Shown: in pieces, positions 1 through 10,712 of the stretch
Position numbering within the stretch: position 1 is the stretch's first letter
Layout: each line of letters opens with the position of its first letter
Assembly: GCA_017165825.1 (NCBI GenBank)
Contig: CM029383.1
Coordinates: 13,224,295 to 13,288,294, forward strand
Origin: Hepsetus odoe
Taxonomy: Eukaryota > Chordata > Actinopteri > Characiformes > Hepsetidae
Length of the DNA: 64,000 nucleotides
Reading direction: 5' to 3'
Position numbers and translations under genes: made by a program
Notes under the pieces: model-generated
Seen by the model: only the letters and a program-made list of their open reading frames with translations
What the model was told of the DNA's origin: nothing
Database searches by the model: none

Positions 1-48
<48 letters not shown>
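1..48. repeat. (CT)n microsatellite at the window edge
   Basis: A perfect CT dinucleotide tract running off the left edge of the window. Confidence 0.97.
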
Positions 49-50
<2 letters not shown>

Positions 51-770
51 CTTCATTTATCTGAAACTAATGAGCTACAAGCTCACTGATGTGCTCTCCC
101 TCACAACCAGTAACGGCAAACAACATCCTGCCGAAAGTGGCTCCTAAGTAGCTCTCACAAATATAAGCACTGCTTTTTCCTTTTTAGAGTTCAAGAAAAT
201 CAACAATTATAATACTAAGAAGAAGACAAATGTTGTAATAATACATTAAATTTTTATCTGAATATTTAGAAAAAGAAATATCAACATGACCTAAATATTG
301 TCTAAATTATTTATGAACCACATTCATTTTCTGTTTTTTTTTCAGGATTATTATGCATTTGATTCTCACTAAGACGTTGGACGTTAATTGGATTCATTCC
401 TTGTAAAATAATGAATGTAATGTGAAGCCAAATTAAACTAATTTTTTAGCATTTGTTACATGAACCTACAGAATATTTTGTGTCATGATTTTCCATTCAA
501 ACCCTGTGGATGCAGCAGGAACTTTGCAGTAAAGACTTCTGACCACCAGGTGGCAGAACACACCGTGTTTTTATTGCAATGGCCCCTTATGTCTCATTAA
601 ACTTAATCCTGGTTGGATTTTCAGCAAATTGTTAGTTTTTAATGTTCCTTACGATGTTAAAATGAGTACATCACTGCAGTTGAACCATTTTAAATGCAAT
701 TCTTTGATGACACTGGAGGGAAAAATGTGGATATGTGACATTCAGATCAAAAAGAACTCACACTGCCCCC

Positions 771-775
<5 letters not shown>

Positions 776-825
<50 letters not shown>

Positions 826-827
826 GT
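776..827. repeat. (CT)n microsatellite
   Basis: A near-perfect CT tract of about 50 bp with two TGTC interruptions at its right end. The serine/leucine-rich and arginine/glutamate-rich open frames across it are microsatellite translations, not genes. Confidence 0.95.
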
Positions 828-959
828 CGCTGTAATTTCCAGCAGAGATGGATGCCCTGGCAGGCAGGCTGGAGCAGTGAGTGCCCCAGGCCTGATGGAA
901 ATGGAGAGATAATGTGTTTAGCATCAGATCTTCTGGAGAGGAAGAGCTGCACTGAGCCG

Positions 960-1340
960 ATTTGATTAGACATTTCCCAAACAATCCCATTGATCAGAGT
1001 CATTATCTTAACTCAGATTTATGTTAACCAACAGGAAGCCATTAGGCTGGATCAGTGCTGCGTGATCAGCCAAGCTCAGCATCGTTTTTGCATCCTATTC
1101 CTAACGATGAATAGACGGCGATCACATGAACGATGCTTTGGGGAGTACTTCTCTGGCCTGACCCTGTGATGTCATACGAGCTGCTTTCCATAAACGCTCA
1201 GAGTATTCATGAATTGCTACTTCATGGAAATCAAAGACATTGAGCTCAGTAAATGAGAAAAGCAAGCCTCTGTTTGGGCTGAACATTCTCCAGGCTATCC
1301 TAGCTGTGATATTCGTCATGGCCTCTTTCCTCATATGGCC
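960..1340. promoter_or_regulatory. Repeat-free intergenic segment, possible conserved non-coding element
   Basis: A complex, repeat-free stretch between microsatellite and SINE sequence, with a TGATCA-type core repeated (near 990, 1064) and a TGATGTCA near 1166. It has no coding potential. The regulatory reading is only a guess from composition. Confidence 0.2.
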
Positions 1341-1788
1341 ACCATAGTCATGAATATAGTGGTATAGAACAGGGAGTAATCAGGGGTCATACTAGGGACA
1401 AGCTGGTGCAGTACTTACAGGGATTGGTTTTTCCTTTTTAGAAGGCTTTACTGCTGTCAGTCCACAACCAATCAGAATCAAATTCACTTCTTGCAATCCC
1501 ATGGGAAACTGTACCTGAGTTGTACCAGATTAATATTGCCCTGGGCGCTGATTTGTAAGTAGGGGTATTAGAGCAGGTTTTGGAAAGTTAATCTTTTTCT
1601 TGTGCTTGTGCTAGTATGTGTATGTGTGTGTGTGGGGGGGTCGTCTGTGCAGGTATCTAAACCTGTGACACTTATCACCTCCTTACTTTCAGCAGCTCTC
1701 CAAATACAGCTGGGGTTACACTTATATTTGCTTGAATTTTTTCATAATCTGGTCCTCGAAAGTATCTGATTCTTAGTTTTCTGCATAA

Positions 1789-2030
1789 AGTGAAAGTGTG
1801 AATTTGTCATTGTGAGTACAATGCACAGCACACAGTGAAACTAAACAAAACAATTCTCTCCATTTCACCCATACACACGTGCAACAGGGGGCAGCCATAT
1901 CTAGGACCCAGGGAGCAGTGATGGGGACAATACCTTGCTTCAAGGGTACCTCAGGACAATCTGCTGGTCTGGGAATCGAACCCATGACCTTCTGATTATA
2001 GGGCCTAGTCCCTAAACACTAAACCACTAA
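1789..2030 (-). repeat. tRNA-derived SINE, minus orientation
   Basis: Read on the minus strand it has a tRNA-like head (CCTAGT...GTTTA region at 2005-2030, B-box-like GGTTCGATTCCC near 1972-1983), then a body containing GGTACCCTTGA and the GCCCCCTGTTGCAC block, and ends in a tail of CACTTTCACTT type at 1789. The same head, body and tail recur at least eight times in the window, which establishes it as a dispersed family. Confidence 0.8.
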
Positions 2031-2034
2031 ATCA

Positions 2035-2098
2035 GGGGCAGCGGTGGCCTAGTGGTTAGAGAGTCGGCCCTGGATTGGAAGATTGTGAGTTTGATTTT
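2035..2098 (+). repeat. tRNA-derived SINE head, truncated
   Basis: Contains GGGGCAGCGGTGGCCTAGTG and the GATTGTGAGTTTGATT B-box region of the same SINE family, but stops shortly before the left end of the Tc1 relic at 2111. With the minus copy immediately upstream it forms a head-to-head pair. The body does not resume clearly after the Tc1 relic. Confidence 0.7.
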
Positions 2099-2110
2099 GT
2101 CTGAAATCTA

Positions 2111-3250
2111 CAGCCGTTACTAAACATTTTGAGAATGACACAAATGTAAATTTTCACAAAGTTTTACCTGCAAGGAAACACATGCAGTTGTCATTGCTTT
2201 ACACTAAAAGGGCTTCACAGGCAAGAGTATTGCTGCTGGTAATATTCCACCTAAATCAACCATTTTTTGGATCATCAAGAACTTCAAGGAGAGTGGCCCA
2301 GTTGTTCTGAAGAAGGCTTCAGGGCACCTAAGAAAATCCAACAAGAGTCTGAACCATCTCCTAAAGTTGATTCAGCTGTAGGATCAGGGCACCACCAGTG
2401 CAGAGCCTGCTCAGGAATGGTAGCAGGCAGGTGTGAGTGCATCTGGAGGCACAATGAGGTGAAGACTTTTGGAGGATGGCCTGGTGTCAAGAAGGGCTGC
2501 AAAGAAACCATTTCTCTCCAAGAAAAACATCAGGGACAGACTGATATTCTGCAACAAGTACAGGGTTTGGACTGCTGAGGACTTGGGTACAGTCATTTTC
2601 TCTGATGAATGCTCTTTCCGATTGTTTGGAAAAAAAGATTGTCTGGAGAAGAAAAGGTGAACGCTACCATCACTCCTGTGTCATGCCAACAGTAAAGCAT
2701 CCTGAGAACATTCATTTGTGGGTTTGCTTCTCAGCCAAGGGAGTGACTCACTCACAATTTTGAAGAACAGCGCAGGCATGAATAAAGAATGGTACCAAAA
2801 CACCCCCAAGAGCAACTTCTCCCAACCATCCAAGAACAGTTTAGTGAAGAACAGGGCCTTTTCCAGCATGATGGAGCACCGTTCCATAAACCAAAAGAGA
2901 TAACCAAGTGGCTCAGGGAACAAAGCATGGCCATTTTGGGTCCGTGTTCAGGAAACTCCCCAGACCTTAATCCCATTGAGAAATTGTGATCAGTCGTAAA
3001 GAGACATGTGGACAAACAAAACCCACAAACTCCAGGCACTGATCATGCAAGAATGGGCTCCATCAGTCAGGATTTGGCCCTGAAGTTGAGTGACAGCATG
3101 GCAGGGTGAAATGCAGAGGTCTTGAAAAAGAAGGGCCAAAACTGCAAATCTTGACTTGTTGTATAAACTTAGTTTATTAAATGCTCGTAATTATACTTAG
3201 TGTACCATAGAAACATCTGACAAAAAGATCTAAAAACACAAACAAAGTAA
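2111..3250 (+). mobile_element. Tc1/mariner DNA transposon relic
   Basis: The left end (2111, after a TA dinucleotide) carries a terminal-repeat motif, TTTTGAGAATGACACAAAT, typical of a Tc1 family common in salmonids and other fish. An internal deletion near 2163 removes the leader, so sequence jumps to the transposase N terminus (LPARKHMQL-like frame). The coding remnant runs to about 3156 with an N-terminal HTH region, FSDECSF (first catalytic Asp), FQHDGAP (second Asp) and SPDLNPIE (third acidic residue). Several stops and frameshifts, for example at 2656-2660 and 2748-2760, make it inactive. The right terminal repeat is missing; similarity fades near 3250. Confidence 0.88.
2260..3156 (+). 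pseudogene. Tc1-like transposase pseudogene
   Basis: A decayed DDE-type transposase, the enzyme that cuts and pastes its own element at TA targets. Readable pieces occur in different frames: ASGHLRKSNKSLNHL near 2318 (HTH), EDGLVSRRAAKKPFLSKKN near 2470, FSDECSFRLFGKK near 2599, MPTVKHPENIHLWVCFSAKG near 2683, EEQGLFQHDGAPFHKPKE near 2838 and NSPDLNPIEKL near 2955. At least three frame changes and in-frame stops rule out a working protein. The normal start codon lies in the deleted leader. Confidence 0.85.
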
Positions 3251-3382
3251 GCCAAGTGAGTTTTTTTGGAGGATTCATTTTAATTTGGAACACATCCAAT
3301 GTTATCATTCCAAATATGAATAACCCTGAAACCTGAATGTTTTACACAGGATATGTGAATGTGAACATTCTCAGTGTAATAC

Positions 3383-3588
3383 ATATGCATGCACAGTTAT
3401 TAGGCAACTATTAGTGTGCAGAATTATTACACAACTAAAGGAAAAAGGACATTTTTCCCATCATTCCCATCGTCTATTTTCATCCGTTAAAGGGAGAATA
3501 ATAAACAAACAACTCAAACTTTACAAAAAAATATAACCTGTCTGACGTTTTAAAAAAATACTAGCCTAATAATTGGGCATGCAGTGAA
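3383..3588. mobile_element. Small inverted-repeat element (MITE-like)
   Basis: The left end reads ATGCATGCACAGTTATTAGG (3387-3406). The right end reads CCTAATAATTGGGCATGCAG (3565-3584), which is its near reverse complement. About 200 bp separate the outer ends, with no coding capacity. A second copy of the motif family (GCAGAATTATTACACAAC) lies just inside the left end. It resembles non-autonomous DNA transposons with TTATTAGGCAA-type ends that I recall from fish and frog genomes. Confidence 0.65.
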
Positions 3589-3979
3589 TATCATCATCGG
3601 AAGATCTCATCCAGAGTTTAGGTTTAGGTGCTGAACCTGAGAAAGGGTTTTTATATTATTTCACAATGTCCTTTTTGCCAGCATGATGTAGCAGAAGTAC
3701 GGCAGCATATCCAGCGATTCCTTTCAGTGCACTAGACTGTAACAAATGTTGACTTCACAGTGTATGTTTAGTTTTAAAATGACTTGCTAACTGCATAAGT
3801 GTGGTACATAAAAGCCTGGGCCAGACCACGTGTGTATCTCTTAATTGCAGACTGATGTGCAAAACCCTGCTGCTTCAGGGCAGCAGGGCGGAGGATCTGT
3901 GTGAACATGTGGGTGGAAAACCAATCAGAGTTCATGCTGGAATGCTTTCGGTCAGTAGGACTGTGAAGCCTGAGGACTG

Positions 3980-3984
<5 letters not shown>

Positions 3985-4010
<26 letters not shown>
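3985..4010. repeat. (TG)n microsatellite
   Basis: A perfect TG tract. Confidence 0.95.
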
Positions 4011-4151
4011 AGTCAGTAAGTTGTTACTCACTGTGGCCTACAGTGATGTCTGGCTTTGGTGATGTACTCAGGAAATGCGTCCCTGAGGAAAACCTTTGTT
4101 GTCCCACACCAAACGGGCAGGCTGAGTCACGTTCAACTGCTGAGGAATCCC

Positions 4152-4153
<2 letters not shown>

Positions 4154-4195
<42 letters not shown>
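4154..4195. repeat. (AC)n microsatellite
   Basis: An AC tract with two AAAC interruptions. A weaker AC-rich stretch follows at 4309-4338. Confidence 0.95.
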
Positions 4196-4700
4196 AACCA
4201 CCCTCTATTCTCTTGAACATCCACAGAATTTGAGTCAGAGGCAGGCATGGGCCTACACATCCTGTGACCCCTGTAACCCTAGCTATGGTTACTTAGGGGA
4301 CTTAAACAGACACACATACAGACACACACACACACACATTCACAAACTCTCGATTCCTCTCATAAAGAAACATTTATCAATATCCAATATCTTTTAAAAA
4401 TATCTCGTTTAAAAGCAAAGTCAAGACAAGATGCTTGCGGTGTTACACACTCAAACACACATTTTTAAACCTTGTCAGGACATGATGTCATACACTTGTG
4501 CCCTACAGTCTTCAGAAGCATTGGAACAACCAAATGACATGTTTTCCATCATTCATCAGCTTATATTCTCTGTTTCTCTGTACATTTAAAGCATGTTTTC
4601 TGTCTGAATTGAAACAAACTGAAATTAAAATAAAACTTAATACAAGGTTATTTCTGGAATCAGTGGGTTCTGCTTAATTAAGCCTGTCTAGTTTCAGAAG

Positions 4701-4919
4701 AGCGGCAGCGGTGGCCTAGTGGTTAGGGTGTCAGCCGGAGGATCGGGGGTTCAAGCCCCTTCCCAATGGGTTTCCCTGAGGTACCCTTGAGCAAGGTACC
4801 GTCCAGCTCCTCCCTGCGATGGGCTGGCGACCTGTCCAGGGTGCGTCCTCGCCCTGTGTGCGCTGGGTTGGACACCAGCGCGACCCCGTTTAGGACAAGC
4901 GGCAGAAAATGGATGGATA
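4701..4919 (+). repeat. Chimeric tRNA-derived SINE with target-site duplication
   Basis: The tRNA-like head (A-box region GGCCTAGTGGTTAGGG, B-box GGTTCAAGCCC at 4748-4758) and the GGTACCCTTGAGCAAGG block are those of the main SINE family. From about 4815 the tail changes to GATGGGCTGGCGACCTGTCC and ends GGCAGAAAATGGATGGATA, a 3' end seen in another group of fish retroposons. The copy is flanked by a perfect repeat, TAGTTTCAGAAG (4689-4700 and 4918-4929), the target-site duplication expected of LINE-driven insertion, so it is complete and fairly young. Confidence 0.88.
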
Positions 4920-5402
4920 GTTTCAGAAGTGTGTAGCATGAATAAATTTTAGGTGAGAGCAAAATGATTGACAGAGCTATAAAGTCGTAATAACATTATA
5001 TATATAATAGGCAGATTATATAAAAAATGAATGTGATCATTATAGTGTGCATCATTTATCAAAGAATGGAAAAAGTAAAAATGTAAATAAAATGAAAATA
5101 CCAGTGAGTGAATAGTTTATAATGCTTTTACCATTACACTTAATTAAAAGAAATAAATTCACTGTGTTTTCTGAACAGTAGTGTTGGATGCAATTGTAAG
5201 TAGCAGTGGTTGTAACTCTCTAAACTCAACCCAAAGCCTGACCTTAACCTCAGTGATGAAAAGAAAAGGATTTTCCATTTTCAGCTTTAAATCAATGAAA
5301 CTTATTGTACATTTTTATGCTGAAAATGCCCCCCCGCACACGCAGGCAGCTGAGGAGAGTTAGAGAGGCTTAAAGTGCTCAAAGGCTCAAGGTGAGTGAC
5401 TC

Positions 5403-5403
<1 letters not shown>

Positions 5404-5437
<34 letters not shown>

Positions 5438-5456
5438 ATGTGTGTGTGTGCGTGTT
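5404..5456. repeat. (TG)n microsatellite
   Basis: A TG tract with a CATG interruption. Confidence 0.95.
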
Positions 5457-5576
5457 AAACAGGCCCCAACCACAGCTAAAAACAGACCGCATTGAAACCA
5501 ACGTGTCTGTTTCCCATCAGTGCCTCCTGTGTCACAGTCTTACTGAGGATCACTTCAGTCTGATACAGTTTCTTCC

Positions 5577-5579
<3 letters not shown>

Positions 5580-5611
<32 letters not shown>

Positions 5612-5652
5612 GGAAGGAAGGAAGGAAGAGCCACTTTTACATTCGTTCTTTC

Positions 5653-5693
<41 letters not shown>

Positions 5694-5990
5694 AGAGGGA
5701 AGCGGGGGGGGGGGCTGTAGGTAAAGAGAGTGAGAGAATCTAGACAGAAGAATAAACTGAGAGAATGAGACAGACAAACGAAAGGAGAGACACAGCCTGG
5801 GAGAATGAGAGAGACGGATGGAGAGAGAAACACAAATGACAGCCAGACAAAAGAAGAGCAAGAGACAGAAGAAGAGAAAACATAGATGGAGTGAGAGAAT
5901 GAAAGGAGACAGAATCAGAGAATGAAAGAGAGACAAAGAGAGAAAGACTGTTTCATTTTGAAAAAGAGGCAAAAAGAGTGCGACAGAGCG
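5580..5990. repeat. Purine-rich low-complexity tract with (GA)n, (GGAA)n and G-run
   Basis: (GA)n at 5580-5608, GGAA repeats to 5627, a second (GA)n at 5656-5691, a 13-base G run near 5704-5716, then about 270 bp of degenerate purine-rich DNA. The long open frames in both directions across it reflect the composition and are not genes. Confidence 0.9.
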
Positions 5991-6683
5991 AGAGGCATTG
6001 ATATGGAAGACACACGACGCTGAAAAAGGGAATATTTTCCCACAACACTTCACTTGAGTCCAAAGCAATGAATAACCCATTAAAGCTCGTCGCAGTTTTC
6101 ACGCACTAATTGGATTAAGTGTGAATATGTTGGACAGCGCTTTGTAATGGACTAATTAAACTGCTGAACTTTGACTGAAACAGAACATCATCCTAAATAG
6201 CTCGACACATTGATACTGAGGCCTCCACACCATCTCTGTAGGTTTCCATGCAACAATGCACACAGACCACAGGGGGCAGTCTTGTTAAAGTGAGAGAAAT
6301 CATATTCACACACTCACTCTTAGACCAACATGTACCACATAGATCACTGTGGAGATGTGTATCGCTCTCTCTGGTCCTGTGTACTGACGTCTCTGCAAAC
6401 TGTACACCAAATTACATCAGACGTGTATCGATATCTTCCTTTTGGTAGAGAAACGGATAAAATTACCGAGAGATTAATGAGTGAAATAAGGCAGGCAAAA
6501 GCAAAGAGAATAGTGAAATGTGATGACAGAAGACAATTCTGCTCTCTTTTTGTCTTCTGTTCTCCATCTTACTTTCCAATGACCTGCCTCTGCTCCGTGT
6601 CAGCAGTCGGCTTTCATCGTTACTTGGGGTTGAGAGGTCATGTGCTGTAAACCTGGACCTTGGTATGTGTTTGATGGTTGTAT

Positions 6684-6686
<3 letters not shown>

Positions 6687-6730
<44 letters not shown>
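6687..6730. repeat. (TG)n microsatellite
   Basis: A perfect TG tract of about 44 bp. Confidence 0.95.
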
Positions 6731-6734
<4 letters not shown>

Positions 6735-7267
6735 CATGTGGGGTAGGTCTCTGTTCACAGTGCTGCTTGTGGGACGCGTCTCCTTTCAGCCTCACAGCAG
6801 TCGAGTCTTTGGCCACTCAGCAGAAATGTCTGACAGAAAAATGTCACCTTATAGAAATCTGACAAGTCACCGTGACTCAGAAAACTTTACGGGGGGCCAC
6901 CGGGTCGAGGGACGACCAGCCCGAGATCTGGCCTTATTCAGAGAACATTCTGCTGCGAGTGAAAAACCCCAACCAAGAAAGTTCCAGAGTGTATTATATT
7001 TTCCTCAGAGTCAATGATTAGACACTAATCAGCTTAAAGCATTTACACATACTGTAGCCTCCTATTCAGCCTACAGCCATTTAGCCCTGCCCAGTTATAC
7101 TGAAAATAAAGGAGTGTTTCAGTCCAGCCTACTTTTTGAATGAAGCCTAATCCATAGCAGTGATCAGAACAAAGGTTATTACAATCATAAAGGCGCAGCT
7201 ATAGGAACAGCCTAAATAAGGGAAAGAAAGAGAAAAAATCATTCACGATCTCAGCTGATTCATCTGA

Positions 7268-7557
7268 GTTCACTGGTGGTGCTGGAGTCTATCTGAGTGC
7301 ATGTTGGGTGAAACACAATACACATCCTGGAGAGGTTGCCAGTCTATTATAGGGCAGACACACAGACAAACACACCCAAAAACAGTAATTTAGCATCGGA
7401 CATGCATGTTTTTGGACTGTGGGAGGAATGCCACACATACACAGGGAGAACATGCGAACTTACAGAAATGACCGTGGCTAACCCGCCTGGGAATAAAACC
7501 CAGGACCTCCTCACTGTGAGGCAACAGCTCTACCTGTTGCGTCACCACACGACCCAA
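7268..7557 (-). repeat. DANA-like tRNA-derived SINE, minus orientation
   Basis: On the minus strand it reads as a tRNA-like head (CAACAGGTAGAGCTGTTGCC over 7520-7545, then CTGGGTTTTATTCCC). A body follows with CATGTTCTCCCTGTG and CCTCCCACAGTCCAAA, then a tail containing a TCCAGGATGTG-type block. This order matches the DANA-type SINE known from zebrafish, though this copy is divergent. A second SINE type also occurs in the window. Confidence 0.7.
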
Positions 7558-7570
7558 AAAAAACAAAAAA

Positions 7571-7575
<5 letters not shown>

Positions 7576-7608
<33 letters not shown>
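7576..7608. repeat. (TA)n microsatellite, left part
   Basis: A TA tract that runs directly into the CAGTACTG end of a Tc1-like element at 7609. Confidence 0.95.
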
Positions 7609-7611
<3 letters not shown>

Positions 7612-7770
7612 TACTGTGCAGAAGTTTTAGGCAGGTGTGAAAAAATGCTGTAAACAAAGAACGCTTTCAAAAATATAAATAATGATTGTTTATTTTGAAA
7701 TAATTTTTTTAGTCAATTTACAAAATGCAAAGTGAGCGAACAAAAGAGAAATCTAAATCAAATCAACAAT
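7609..7770 (+). mobile_element. Tc1-like element, left arm only
   Basis: Begins CAGTACTGTGCAGAAGTTTT followed by AGGCAGGTGTGAAAAAATGC, the terminal repeat shared with the copies at 40805 and 51004. It continues through CAAAATGCAAAGTGAGCGAA and AATCTAAATCAAATCAAC. The rest of the element is missing. It is flanked on both sides by TA microsatellite, consistent with insertion at a TA target. Confidence 0.85.
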
Positions 7771-7801
7771 ATATATACTATGTGTATGTATATATGTTAT
7801 A

Positions 7802-7802
<1 letters not shown>

Positions 7803-7862
<60 letters not shown>
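7803..7862. repeat. (TA)n microsatellite, right part
   Basis: A perfect TA tract of about 60 bp. Confidence 0.97.
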
Positions 7863-7866
<4 letters not shown>

Positions 7867-7926
7867 CATATATAAAAAAATAAAAGATATAGTTCCTTTG
7901 TCCAGTTCCACAATCCTTAAAAAAAG

Positions 7927-7980
7927 TCCGGTAGTGGTAGCCAAATGGTTAAAGGGCACATAATCCGAAGGTCGTGGATT
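7927..7980 (+). repeat. SINE head fragment
   Basis: A degenerate head (GGTAGTGGTAGCCAAATGGT, AAGGTCGTGGATTTG) of the main SINE family in plus orientation, interrupted by the minus-orientation copy that follows. Confidence 0.5.
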
Positions 7981-8226
7981 TGGAAGTGAAAGTGAAAGTG
8001 ACTATTCGTGTCATTGTGAAACACAGCACAGTGAACTAAATTACACCTCTGCATTTTACCCACACACACACACAGTAGGGGGCAGCTATTGAAAGCGCCT
8101 GGGGAGCAGTGACAGGGACAGTACCTTGCTCAAGGGTACCTCAGGGCAACCTACTGGTCTGGGATTTGAACCGATGAACATCTGATCCTGGTGCCACTTG
8201 CCTAACCACTAGGCCACCACTGCCCC
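7981..8226 (-). repeat. tRNA-derived SINE, full length, minus orientation
   Basis: On the minus strand: head GGGGCAGTGGTGGCCTAGTG (8207-8226), B-box-like region near 8160-8170, body GGTACCCTTGAGCAAGG, the CCCCTACTG block and a CACTTTCACTTTCACTTCC tail. It is the best full-length representative of the family in the window. Confidence 0.85.
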
Positions 8227-9997
8227 GGCGAGCTGCTGGTTGAGTTATCAGTTACATGCAATGGCTGTAGTGCACTGAGAAGTCATGAACCAACTTTTTG
8301 GAAAAATGATTCTTGCACGAATTACTGTAGAGTTACCATATATATTTTACTTAATATTCATCTTATATTTGGCTAAGATAAGATTTTTAAAGCTGTCTGA
8401 GACCAGTTCTGAAGTTCAAGCAAACATAAACAGTGTAACTCCACTTATGTAACAAGTGTTAGCTGTCAAAAAATAATCCATTTGTCCATTTCTGACTGTT
8501 TTCAAAAGGGGGGCACATTTGAAAGTTTTGCTCCAGTTTCCCAAAGCTGCTGACTGACTAATTACCCCATTCCCACCCTGGGCGTGATGTAATGAGCATA
8601 TTGGCTTGCATGTGAGTAAGAAGAATAGAGGCTCCAAGAATGTTTGAAAGCAGTGTTTCCCACTCGTTCCTCAGGGATCCCCGGATGGTGCAAGTTTTTG
8701 CTGGGATAAAGAAAAATGTGGATTATCTGGGGGTCCCTGAGGGCTGGATTGGGAAATGCAGCTTTAAAAGGTTTTCTTTAGAATCGTGAATGATTTTTAT
8801 CAGATCTGTTGCTGTTTCAAGGGTGGATTAATGCATTCCGGGCCCCTGGGAACAACCCCTTACAGGCCCCCCAACACCACTGCCACCATCCCATCCACGT
8901 GCACACATGCAATGTACGACTAGCTTCGGCTGGATATTCTGTTATACTCTTAAATGCTTGCATGGGCTTCCAAGTGGTGCAATCATCTAAGCATTGGTTC
9001 TGTCTGCGTATTTAATTGCCAGTGATGCCATCGTCATCCATAGCTAAGGACCCATGAGAGCATTTGCTAGCAGTTGGCAGTTTGCATTCTCTTAATCTGT
9101 CTGGTGGCATTGCTTTAGTGGTAGTTCAAGAAGAAAGAAGTGAGTAGCTTAATAGCATTTCTTGACTTGGAGGGTCGCAAAAAATAAAAAAGGAAAACAA
9201 ATCAATAAAAAATTTTAAATCCACTGTTAGCAGAACTGTTACACTATAATAGCCAGTTATGTTGTATGTTTTGAGATAATCCCACTCCACTAAACTATAA
9301 ATTTGGTATTGTATTTTTATTACTTTAATAGGTCTGTTGAGCCTATATATGTCGAGAAGGTTGTGTGTACATTGTACAAATCTGTGATAAGTCCAGCAGC
9401 TGGGCCTCTTGGCACAAAGTTTTTTCTTGGGTTATGCGTCTCTGTTCTGTCTTAAAAGTAAAAAAAAAATCCCCGTATTGATAATGTATAGCTCTTTTCT
9501 TGCTTTGTGCAGGGTTTATAAACACAGCAAACAAAATCTGCTCAAAAGCTGCCAAGGTGCAGATCTCTCATTAGCAGTGCATGATGCATTGGCAGGGTCT
9601 GATGTAAATCAACCTTTTTATGGATCAGTAGTCTGTAAACATAACCAAACATACTTCTTTCACTTCCCCTATTCTTTTCTGAGATACTGTAACAGCTCGC
9701 TCCTCATTTACTTGCATTAGCATTAACACAGCAGTCTTCAAAGAGCTCAGTTGCATTCATTTAGATTTCTTCAAAGGGAGTAATGGTTTAAGACTGATGA
9801 CTATTTTTTTGTATTTAATAACATAATGCTTCCTACAGGGAGATAGGAGTGGCTAATCTGTTAGGACAGCATGGGTTATGTCATTAATGCCACAGCATGG
9901 GGTCATTTTCTCTAAGGAAAGCATTTACACTTCATCAGTATAGACTGGAGCTCAGTACAACTCTAGTGTGGTGGAGTAGGGTCTAATGATTTTACTG

Positions 9998-10000
<3 letters not shown>
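8226..10000. other. Intergenic, nothing recognised
   Basis: No gene or RNA is recognised. The segment at 8655-8755 (GTTCCTCAGGGATCCCC and its near-inverted GGGGGTCCCTGAGGGCTGG) resembles a short dispersed fish repeat with internal dyad symmetry, but only one copy is seen here. Open frames are short and unlike known proteins. Confidence 0.5.

Positions 10001-10056
<56 letters not shown>
10001..10056. repeat. (AC)n microsatellite
   Basis: A perfect AC tract of about 56 bp. Confidence 0.97.
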
Positions 10057-10058
<2 letters not shown>

Positions 10059-10712
10059 CTAAAGCCATTAGGGAACCAAGGGAGAATGGTTTACACATGG
10101 GCAGAGGGCCTTCTCTTGCTAGTTTCTTCACGAAAATGAGACACATGTGAAACACGACGATGTGTGAGTGGATCTGCCACAGTAGCTAGAGGAAATTAGG
10201 TTGAAGAGTGTGGTCTGATTTCAAAACACACAACAAAAAGACCAAGGATGTATTTTGTATCCTGGGCCATATTATATTCCCATTTTTCCATATCCTTAAT
10301 TCTTGCTTTACTATACAGTTCTTTAATAGCCTAAATGTAGACCTCATGGCAGTGTGCCATCCCAAACTCAGGCTGGATTCATTTCAGATGGCAACTTAAG
10401 ATGAGAGGCTGGATGAATCTTAAAGATCTCCTATCCGAATGTCAAGTTTTCTCAGGCTTTTTGGCTCATGCAAAAAAGCTTTGCTTAAGTAAAGAGAGTA
10501 TTGTCAATCAATCACTGCAAAATCACCATTGCCAGTGACTGACTTTGGCCACTGGCAGTTCTCCAGTGATTGACTGTAACATTGAAACAGCATGTACAAA
10601 TACTTTTATGTGCTATATAAACCAGGCCTGGTGCACAAATGACCTTTGTACAGTTGAACAAGAAGTTGTTCTGTATTCTGTAGTCATAAGATTTATATTT
10701 ATAGAGGTATAT

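Noticed and set aside
742..990. Arginine/glutamate- or serine/leucine-rich open frames over CT/GA tracts, here and at 5392-6080, 13020-13241, 29347-29805, 39466-39950 and 42412-42713
   Set aside because: They are translations of dinucleotide repeats, open in several frames on both strands, without start context or protein similarity.
4748..4758. tRNA-like A and B boxes in SINE heads, considered as tRNA genes
   Set aside because: The heads cannot form complete cloverleaves with an acceptor stem, and each is followed by SINE body and tail. They are retroposons.
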